DNA of 64,000 nt from assembly GCF_902459465.1 (NCBI RefSeq), contig NC_047065.1:15973634-16037633 (forward strand). The letters are read 5' to 3'. Positions 30,600 through 41,600 of this stretch are shown one piece after another. The position numbers were made by a program, and so were the translations under genes. A model generated the notes under the pieces. That model saw only the letters and a list, made by a program, of their open reading frames with translations. It made no database searches and had not been told where the DNA came from. The DNA comes from Asterias rubens (Eukaryota > Echinodermata > Asteroidea > Forcipulatida > Asteriidae). Every line of letters starts with the position of its first letter. Position 1 is the first letter of the stretch.

Positions 30600-31460
30600 T
30601 GGAAAAAACAACTGCAACAGCGCCCACTTTTGCGTGGCCATGTCCAGTAAACAGTGGCCCTTTTTTACCACAGACATGAAGTTCTTTATGTCTTTTTTTT
30701 ATACCCACACGGGCCCAAAGCCTACAGACATCAGTGTCCTTCAATTATTTTGTTTCCTAAATGGCCAACCTTCTGGCTCAAGGAAAGATAGTTACAGTAT
30801 TGTAGTATTTGGGTGAATTCTTTTGGGCATTAAGTTTATTGCCAAAATGATCCTCTCCGTGGACAAGACAAATAATCACCAATCCTGTGTAGCATTGACA
30901 TTCTCAGGAAATTATGAGAAACCAGCAATTCAATTATATTTATGTATTTAAAATCCCATGGCTTTGTACTTTCCTTGAACACTGTGAGTCCTAAAGATAA
31001 GAATTAACCATTAAAAAATAAACTTGCTGGTACAACCATGTGTAATAACTCTTGGAATAAGTGCTGGCTCTTAAAAGAGCCAGTAAATAGCGTATGCTAC
31101 TGTTCAATACTGTTTATTATAAACATCACGTTACAAACATGAAAGTTGCCTTCATGAGTGCATCACCGATAAAAAGCACAACTCTTTTTTGAATAAATAT
31201 AAAGGTTTAGACCGGACGAAACCAACTCTTTTCAGAGCCATTACTCCTCTGAATATGATGTTATGACTCCATGATTGTACCACGGAGGAAGAATTCTACC
31301 TCCATGATTGTACCCCCACAAGTTACTAGCCTAGGTGTAAATTCTTATCTGAATTTCCACACCATGAGGCTTAATCAAACATCACTTCTTATAAGTTCAT
31401 TACCCAGTCAGTTTAAAATCACTGGTATGCTTGTCGTAAGATATTACAACCGTTATAACT

Positions 31461-31703
31461 TGGGCCCAATTTCAGAGCTTCCCAAGCACAAAAAGTAGCT
31501 CAGCACAACAAAATGATGCTGACCAGAGTAAGGTTACCAACCAAAATATAATTTTTAACTGGTATTCTGCTAATATTTGCTTAGTAGAATATATGATATG
31601 TTATATTGCTTTTAAATCTTTTTTTTATAGTAGAATATTCTTGTAGTATAGAATATCATTTAACATTGTCTGCTTAGGCAGCTCTTTGAAATTGGGCCCT
31701 GAT
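31461..31703. mobile_element. GGGCCCAATTTC hairpin element, diverged
   Basis: TGGGCCCAATTTCAGAGC at 31461 is matched by GCTCTTTGAAATTGGGCCC ending near 31700. The interior AAGTAGCTCAGCACAACAAA and GTAAGGTTACCAACC resembles the copy at 8374 more than that at 9808. Confidence 0.75.
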
Positions 31704-31985
31704 GGTAGTGAAAAGTTACAGACTGACCAAATAATTGAAACTGCACAGCATTCAACAGATATCACTTTCAAAACATCAGGAATGTTTAATATAACACATT
31801 CATGAAAAATACACCAGTAGTTTTAAAATGTTAGGGTATCCTCTTGATCACATTAAGTTCTGCTACCAAATGTCTACAGATTGTTTCGTGTGTTTATATA
31901 TTTTCTAGCAGTAAGCTTCTGATCAACAATTTTCAACTGAAACGTGCTTCCAGCTGGTCTACGATATTTTAAAAACCCTGGTACA

Positions 31986-32322
31986 CTAAAGACACTAGAC
32001 ACTTTTGGTAATTGTCAAAGACAAGTTTTATAATTTATATGATCTTATTATTGTTTTCGATTGTTTTGTAAAGGAATCCCAGCCTACAAGCTTTGCTTTA
32101 ATGGGCCATGCCTCCATACAGTTTTCAGTCTTGTAACATCCTATTCGCTTGTATTTGTATATTGTGTTTGTATTACCTCTTTCTCGAAAACTACGTCACT
32201 TCAGAGGGAGCCGTTTCTCACAATGTTATCTACTATCAACCTCTCCCCATTACTTGTCACCAAGTAAGGTTTTATGCTGATAATTACTTTGAGTAATTAC
32301 CAATAGTGTCCACTGCCTTTAA
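31986..32322. mobile_element. TTAA-type family A element with replaced interior
   Basis: The left end CTAAAGACACTAGACAC and the right end AATAGTGTCCACTGCCTTTAA are present. Between about 32040 and 32175 the family A body is replaced by unrelated sequence (GGAATCCCAGCCTACAAGC, GGGCCATGCCTCCATAC). The right third is intact. Confidence 0.75.
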
Positions 32323-32635
32323 GAAAACTGGTGATATGTTTTCTCCGTTTTGTTTTTAGTTTGGTGTTTGTTAATCCCCCCCCCCGAATTTTAACCATTT
32401 TAGATTTGAGGCACTTTTGAGTCAAGGACCATACAGAAGATTTTTAACAAAGTAGTTTGCAAAGTAAAACATGGAATTCACAAATTGGCACAAACGTTAA
32501 AAGGAAGAGATGGATGACCATACTAAAGCTTGGCATGGCAAATTTAAAGGGTTCAACCGATTTTCAGGTTTCTCAAATTTTTAAAGTTGTCAACCCCTCG
32601 TTGGCCCTCTGAGATGGTTGGCTGGTATACATTTA

Positions 32636-35600
32636 TCAACTCTCTTCACCCAGCAAGAAGTCACTGATTTCATCGCGCATTCTGGATCTGAAAACAAACA
32701 AATTATGGAAAACGATATTTTATTGATGTAATAATACTAAAACAAATACTGCCCACTCGGTGAAATTTTAACTCTAGGTACTTAAATTTAAATTTTTTTT
32801 TTTCCTTTCAATTTTTTTTCATGAGAGATCATCATGGATGGCCGCTTCAAGGTGAGGGCTACACTTAAAGGCAGTGGACACTATTAGAAACTACTCAAAA
32901 TAATTATCAGCATAAAAATCGCACTTGGTAATGAGTAATGGGGAGAGGTCGATAGTATAAAACATTGTGAGAAGCGGCTCCCACTGAAGTGACATAGTTT
33001 TCGAGAAAGAAGTAATTTTCCAAGAAGTGATTTCAAGACCTCAAGTTTAAAATTGGAGGTCTCGAAACCAAGCATCTAAAAGCACACAACTACATGTGAC
33101 AAGGGTGTTTTTTCTCTTTCATAGTTATCTCACAACTCCGACGACCAATCGAGCTAAAATTTTCACAGGTTTGTAATTTTATGCATATGTTGTTATACAC
33201 CAAGTGAAAAGACTGGTCTATGACAATTACCAATAGTGTCCACCGTCTTGAACTGATTAGTTTATTGATCCAAATCAACTATACCACCAGGGGCACATTG
33301 CAACCTACTCATGGGGCTGAAACCGGGTTACCCCTTTCACAGTCTGTTAGGATATGGGTGTGATCCACCAGGAGCCTGGCCGGTAGAGCAGAATGCATTA
33401 CCTTCCCAACTTGTTACTTGCTTAAGGTCACAAAGTGTAATGATTGGGTATCAACCCACACTCAGCTGCTGACAAACCCAAAGCTTAGGTCCTGTGAACA
33501 TGACAGCTCGGCCACACCAAGCCACAAGGAGTCTGGAACAATCTTCCACAGGAACAATCTACCGTACAACATAACTACCATCCAAGACAACAAAGCCTTC
33601 AAAACAGATGCTCTCGAGCACGTCACCCAGCATTACTAATAACTGCATGCGCACACCCAACCCTACGTACTCGACTCCACCAAGAGTGTTACGTAGTATC
33701 CAACCAGATCCAGGTCCAGAGTCAATACTGTTTAACAGTCATAAGCTTTTTAAATCAAACAAGTAAATCACCTCATGAGTTGATCAAAATTCACAAATAT
33801 TCCAAACCATTTTAAAACACACAAAAAAAATTCTTTAAGAGAAATTTGACATTATCCCTGCTGTACCCCTTCCATATGAAATGTTACACTATTACCTTCT
33901 ATCAAGTTTTTCTGCTTCGTCTATAACATGACTAGGGAGTAAGCTAACATCTTTCTGTTGGCAAAAGAAGACAAACTCTTAAAATTAATGTCATCGTCAC
34001 GACTGCAAAATATATTGTACAATATTCATAAATACCTCAGACAGTTTCGCTATTTCTATTGGTGGAGAGCCCGTCATGTGGGGGTGTTTAAACGGTGTAT
34101 AATGACCAGCTGGAGCTCTGTTTATAACTGGTTGTTTTTGGATATCACACGCTAGACTTGGTGCAAGACATTTCTTGTTCTGGGCGATGCAGGCGCTGTC
34201 GGTGAGTTGGCCGCGCTGTGTGTGAGAGGAAAACGAGAAAGTCTTGCACCAAGACTATATGCGCACGAACGGATTCCGAAACTGTTGTCTCAGTCATAAC
34301 GCCACAACACACTGATGTTCAGAGCTCAAGCACATCGGAAACAAAGTTTTACAGAGTTTCTTACTTTATTACGCCTTTTAACCAAAAAGGCCGTTAAGAA
34401 TGGGAATAAAAGGGTAGTGACTCATTCTTAAGCGTCCATTTAAAACCTTGCAGGGTCGTTGCCGTGCGAGAAAGGCCCTCGCCCTCGTTACCCTTTTATT
34501 CCCTTATTACCAAACGTGTCCAGTGCCTGTAAAGAAAGTACAGTTCAACATCAGGAAGCTTTTCACTTACCATGTCCCTTACTGTGACTTGGCATCCGTA
34601 GCATAAAGTTCTACCGAGGCTCTCAAAAGATACACTGAAACAAAAATACCATACCACGGGGAAATGACATGTTATTCTCAGCAATAATAACTAGACTCTG
34701 ATATCCAAGGCACACAAACAGGGTATAGTGGCTGAGTGGTGAGGTGCGCTGGACTCAAGTTCTGGGGTTGTTAGAGTGTTGGTTCGAGTCCTGGTTATGG
34801 CACTGTTGTCCTTTATCAAAACACATGACCTATTAATTGCTTCATCCTTTGGATTTGGTATAGCTGTTACAGTAGGTCCTGTGTGTTGTGTTAAAGGGAA
34901 GGTACACGTTTGGTAATTACTCAAAACAAATATTAACTTAAAAACTGACTTGGTAACGAGCACTGGAGAGCTGTTGATAGTATAAAACATTGTGGGAAAC
35001 GACTCCCTCTGAAGTAACATCGTTTTTGAGAAAGAGGTATTTTCTCACTAAAATAATAAAAGACTTCTAGCTAGAAGTCTTTTATTCCTATCTAAAATCC
35101 CTCAAATTCATCCAACAAGGGTGTTTTTTTTATTTCACAATTTTCTCGCAACTTCGATGACCAATTGAGCCCAAATTTTCACAGGCTAGTTATTTTATGC
35201 TTATGATGGGGTACACCAAGTGACAATTACCAAACGTGTACAGTGCCTTTAATGCGTGTAATCGAACCCGGAATACTTTATCTTTACGAAAAAATGCTCA
35301 CCCCGATGTTTCTGGTTTGATTGGCTACATATTGCTTCATACTACCATTACAAGGTGCTACATACAGACAATGTGACTTAACATTATTTACAAAAGAATC
35401 AACAAGCCTGGACTTCCTGCAGGCATGATTTGTACACAGATCATTTTAAGAAAAAATAAAGTCCTGCATGCGCACAATAAAAAATTACAAGATAACCCCC
35501 AAAATACACTTGAAGCAAGCGTGGATTTCCCTTCATTAGGCGCCTATTTTTTGCTAAAGGTAAGCAGAGCCATGAAAGTGGGTCCTTGGCAGTTAAAAGT

Positions 35601-38600
35601 TAAAACAAAAATAGAAAAGTACCCTTTCTTTGTGTTGCTGTGACAACTTCCATCCCCCTGTCCACAACACTGACTTGAAGATGACTCACTGCAGGTTGCA
35701 TCGTCTGTCTCATCTGCTCCACATCGACTCTTACCAACTGATCCTTCTCTTGACATCCGTAAGGAAAATCTGGTTGCACTGAGTGCTGAGGACTTTCCCA
35801 CGGCTGTGTCTAATACCGACTGCAAACAAAACAACAAACTACAGGAATCAAATATTACACTCGACCCCAGGCCCGAGGCCTGTGGTTTTTAGTAAAGGGC
35901 CAGTTAACGCCCATTGGGACAAATCCAAATAAGCCCTTTTGAGGTATGGTGGACACAATACTACATAACTAATTACAATGGGGAAAATTTGTCTGTATTG
36001 ACCCATTTCACCTGAAGTCATCATCAGAAAAATCTTGAATGCGCAATACTGGTGGGCAATTTCATTGTGCGTTTTTATATATAACTCTATGCTGTGCGTT
36101 TTGCAGTGAAGTGCGTATTTTAGGCGACGCGGCATTAATACATGTAAACCTAACTGCCCACCAACATGGTGAGCGTGGCATCAGTTGCCGCATGTGACGC
36201 GCGTGCAAGGGGTCAATACACCCAAACCAAACAGTAGGCCTTGGCGGCTAGTGAAATTTGAAACTCGACTACTCGCGCCTCAAATAGTCGCACCTTCGAC
36301 ACTACTCACGACTAATTTCTAATTAGAAATATCAGGAAACCTGTGGATTTCGTGACACTGGGACATATTATACAGAAAAGGCAAAAACATTCAATTGAAA
36401 ATTTGATTTATCAATGTTCTTTGGTGTAAAGCAATACTATATTTGAGTACTTAGCCACTTGACAAAGCAAGCAACTAACATACCATACACATGCTACAGC
36501 ATTGGTCTGGCTCAGAGTTACTCGTTTCAGCAGCACACATTTTCTCCCCAGTTCTGTGTCACAAAAGGAAAGAAGTACAGGTACAATTAGTAATAATTAC
36601 CCCTTAGTTTCTTCCCCACTTTCTATCTCCTTCCAATCAAAATAAACAAACATACCGCAAAAAAATGCTCAAACAAGTGAGAATACTGGTCTTTGACGAT
36701 TATCAAAGCTGTCTAGTGTCTTTTAAACAATGAACCGGACTAAATGACATAAAGTTATAACCAAGGTATCACATGTTTTTTTCAAAATCGGTTTTAAGTT
36801 GGATTTGATAAACTTGACCAACCTGAACACGGTGCTAACAGTTGAAGGGAAATTAGTCTGTAGATTGTTGACGAAGGACTCCGTGAGTGTGTCGATGCTG
36901 GCATACTCTCCGGCCTTCGTTGAAAGAGTCGGCAGAAATAAGGAGTCCACATTGAAAAAGGAATTATGCATCACAATCTCCTTGGTTGTGAACTCCCTAG
37001 TAATACGCACACAAAGATAATAACAAAATAAAATAGCTGTGTTGGTCTGATGGATAAAACAAGGAAGGTAGTGGGAGCACATAAAGACTTCCCGTTTACA
37101 TAAAAAAATGCATAAGTTTTTACAGCAGCAACTACTACTTCATCTGCTGACTTGTACCAGTCTTTGCTTTCGGGGCTTTCTGCACTAGAATAGAGATGAT
37201 TGTGGGTTTACAAATGGTGGGAGGAAAATCAGTTTCTGTATTTGTTTGTTTGTTTGTTTGTTTGTTTGTTTGTTTGTTTGTTTGTTTGTTTGTTTGTTTA
37301 GAAGATCTTCCCATCAAGGGAACTCGGAAAATCCCAGAATGGGATATAAACACTAAGTTAGCAACAGCTGATCTCTCTCATACAAACATTGATTTGAGTG
37401 TCTATTGATTATGAATTGAACAAATCAAGAAATTATGAGTCAGTAAATAGACGAAAACACTTATGATTGTCAATGTGAAATCAGCGGTTAGCTTTGGGGA
37501 TTCCAACCAACACCCTTGTAATTGTATTCAATTATTGTATCAGTAAAACTAGTCTTGACCTACCTCATGGGTCTGACCAACGTGACGTCCCCGCACCGGT
37601 CATCAGCAAAGGCCATACCAAGGGGTATAGCTGCCCCTCTTCCCTTGGCGAGGTCGGTAAGAATACCTGACGACAGCCTGGTCCCGCTGTCGCCGACAGC
37701 TATCTTGTGATATCCCATCTGATGAGCCTTGTGCATCAGTAGACGGATCCTAGATATGAATCAAAAATGCTGATGTTAATCAATTAGTTAGTAACATTAA
37801 AGGCAGTGGACACTATTGGTAATTACTCAAAATAATTATTAGCATAAAACCTTACTTGGTGAAGAGTAATGGGGGGGAGGTTGATGGTATAAAACATTGT
37901 GAGAAACGGCTCCCTCTGAAGACATAGTTTTTGAGAAAGAAGTAATTTTTCACGAATTTGATTTCGAGACCTCTAGTTTAGAATTTGAGGTCTCGAAATC
38001 AACCATCTAAATGCACATAACTTCATGTGACAAGGGTGTTTTATTCTTCTTCATTATTATCTCGCAACTTCGATGATCAATTGAGTTCAAATTTTCACAG
38101 GGTTGTTATTTTATGCATATATTGAGATACACCAAGTGAGAAGACTGGTCTTTGACAATTACCAATAGTGTCCATCGTCTTTATCTTTAATATGGTGCCA
38201 TATTCCAACGATCATCGCTTATGGCAAAAAATTACTTTGTTTAAAAGGGCAGCAGCTTTTGATAGTACAAGTAATTTTGAGAAATGTTTCACTTTGAAGT
38301 TAAGTGACTATGTAAAAGAATATTAGCTGTTATGCCCCAAAATATGAATCTGAGAAGTTTTACTGCAGTGACGTTTCTCAGATCATCTATTCCTATTAGG
38401 GATAATATTCCTGTCTGGACTTATTCTCTCTGGATTTTTAGCATTATCTCCAAAACACAACCACGATATGAAAGTTTTTAAAAACCAATGAAACGGTCTG
38501 CAAAACCAACGGTATAATTTGGTTTGAACCCACCTCAAGTTCCTGACGAGATCCTCTTTGGATGTGAGAGAGGTCATAGATTCCAGCAAGTCTTTACATT

Positions 38601-41600
38601 CTTGCGTCCGTCTGGTATCTAGACTTATCTCATCCAGCTTCCCAGAAAGCTCATCTGTTGTCAGTGTTTGATTACTATGGAAACTGTCACCCTCCTTGCC
38701 GGTGTTATCGCCCTCGGGATGAGATGGCGATGTCTTTGGAGGAACGTCTAGCGACTGTAAATACATGGTATGGTAGTGGTTAATTATATGTATTTATTAG
38801 GTATTTTTAAACCAATTTTGATCAAAGTGTCTTACAAGGGGCCTTGAACTTCCCGCTTGAAGGGGTCCAGCAATTTCCAACAGGAAAGGGTCACTTGAAC
38901 TTTGCAAAGGGTACCCCAGCAAAAGGACAGGGTGTCGCTGGTTATTTCAAGCCCTACTAACACCATTACTTCCCCTGTTCAGTTGGCATTTAGTCTAAAA
39001 CTTCCTGACAACTCTTTTGGAGTATGCAGCACCGACAACCAAATGGGCGCACAGATTGCTATTCAAAGGTCAAGAATCTCTCCTCTTGCATGTATGCTTT
39101 TGTTATATTCTGAAAAAATATGATACTGTGTTTATCATGAAAACCCCCCACAATAGTACAAAATGTCAATTTATGGTTTAAGAAAATGAAGCGCAGCAAC
39201 AACTACAAATTTGTCGAATCGTGATGTACCTCTTCCAAGGTAGCAATGCACCATGGGAAACCAGTCTCTTTCATCATGTCGGATACTCTTTTGCAGGTAG
39301 TGCTTCGCTCTTCCTTAGACTGGCCAGTGACCACACCCTCTACAAATACAATATACAATAAAACAAACCATTTCTGTAACTAATGAAGATCTTATGTTGG
39401 GAACAACAAAATGGAAAGAAGTTAAAGGCACAAAGTTTCGATCATAGCAGAGGCTTTCTCGAAGGCAAATGAAATGTAGTGAATTCTTACTCACCGTCAA
39501 TGTAGATAAGCCCAGGGATAAATCTAAGTTTCTTGTGAGTGCTTTGATCCAGACCCTGCATAAAAGCAGAATGTACAACAATTGTGACAATTTTGGATTA
39601 CATGTGGATAGAGAATAGTATTTGGGTATCAGTCGAGCAGTTACTTAAGACCGTGTCCGAATTGGTGGCTACGGCTGCGGCTACGACCGTTGCCAGGGGC
39701 TAAGGGCGTCCTATACTTCAATGCATGATGGTGCGGCGATCCGGCCGTAGCCGTGGTCGTAGCCATATATGAAATGCGCCATATAAGAATTTGTTATTCT
39801 TATTGTTATTATTATTTGAACCATGAGACCACCAAGCATGCCTGGTAACTTACCCTTTTTACAAGGTTCACCATTGCACTTGAACATTGCCCACCAGAGA
39901 AAGCAAACAATACCTAGAGGAAAGAAGACCACAGAAACAATGTTTTAGATTCAGAAGTTATCGCAACGCAGTCTTGTCTTAAAGGGAGGGTAAAAGTTTG
40001 GTTCTCATAAAACTGACGACAATGAAACTTAATAATATAAAGCATTTTAAGAATAATTTCACTTCAAAGTAATGTGGTTATGGAAAAAGATACAAGCTTT
40101 AAAGGGAAGGTAAACGTTTGGAAATATTGTCAAAGACCAGTGTCCTCACTTGATATACTCATAAAGTAACAAGCATGTGAAAATTATGGCTCAATTGGTC
40201 ATCGAAGTTGCGCAAAAATGATGAAAGAAAAAATACCCTTGTTGGACGAATTTGTGTGCTTTCAGGTAGGAATAAAAGACTTCAAGCTAGAAGTCTTTTA
40301 TTATTTTAGTGAGAAATCACCTCTTTCTCAAAAACTACGTTACTTCAGAGGGAGACGTTTCCCACATTGTTTTATACTATCATCGGCTCTCCAATGCTCG
40401 CTACCAAGTCAGTTTTTAAGTTAATATTTGTTTTGAGTCATTACCAAACGTGTACCTTCCCTTTAATCTGAGAAAAAGTTACTGTTAGATACCTTGCTCA
40501 AATTGTGTATTCCGATTACGGCTTATTATTCTTGGACATAATCGTTTCAAATTTTCAGCTTTATATAAAAAACGTGACCGCCTTGGATAAGGATTTACCA
40601 AATGCATACCTTTTCTCCATCCCTTACCAACCTAGCCTTGCCAAATGTTGCTCTGAATCTGTGAGTGAAGTATGTGAGGAAACAGGACCTAAAAAACAAA
40701 AACAACATTTTGTGTAAATCATTGTACAGGCATTTTTCTTTCATTCTGTGTTTTCAAGGCAAGATATTCCTTTGGTAATATTCAAGAACCAAAATCCTCA
40801 CTTGGTGTATCCCAATATCATGCATTTATAACATTACTTTTCTGTGAACATTTGGGTTCAACTGGCTATTAAAGTTGCAAGAAAATAATGCAAGAAAAAA
40901 CACCCTTGTTGCATGAAAGAATTGTGTGTTTTCAGATTTAAACTGAGATGAATGCCTTTCTCACCCACTTTTTCAGCCTCTTTCTTGAAAACTACACTTC
41001 AAAGGGAGTCTTTTCTACAATGTTTATAATATCAGCAGCCCTCCTCTTCTAAATCAAGTCAGTTTTTATGATCATTATTTTGTTTAGTATTTCCTAAATA
41101 TGAACCCTCCCCTCCCTAAAAGAGAAGAAGCTAGTCAAGATTTACTAGAAAGAGGATATGTCTTGTAGAAGTTCTTAAACTAATCTGATTGATAATTTTG
41201 GTTTTTACCTATACACTGATGTGTGTTAGCACTGTATACTCAGTACTTTCCCGAGTCCTGTGAAAATATATCACATTCACAGGCATGTTACTCGGTGGGA
41301 TTCGAACCCACGACCCTTGCAAGAATCCTTGTTCGAATCCCACCCGAGTAACATGCCTGTGATATTTGTTCACAGGACTCAGGGGAAAGTGCTGAGTACA
41401 CAGTGCTAACACACATCGGGGTATAGGTAAAAACCAAAATTAATATAATTTATCCCCAATGCAAATTTAACATCTCTTTTTAATCTGACTGTGATCTGAC
41501 TCTGTACCTGCAGAAAGCATCCTTGATTCGTGCAATGACCACAGCCTTCTCCCCACACTTCATGCAGTCTCTTGCATTAGGTCTGAAGAAACAGGGGGAA

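Noticed and set aside
31060..31245. Stems resembling the histone mRNA 3' hairpin (GGCTCTTAAAAGAGCC and CTCTTTTCAGAGCC)
   Set aside because: No histone reading frame lies upstream on either strand, the second stem lacks its GG partner, and no purine-rich downstream element follows. They are more likely repeat fragments.
37196..37408. An open frame with repeated FVCL residues
   Set aside because: It is a translation of the (TTTG)n microsatellite, which stays open in every frame.
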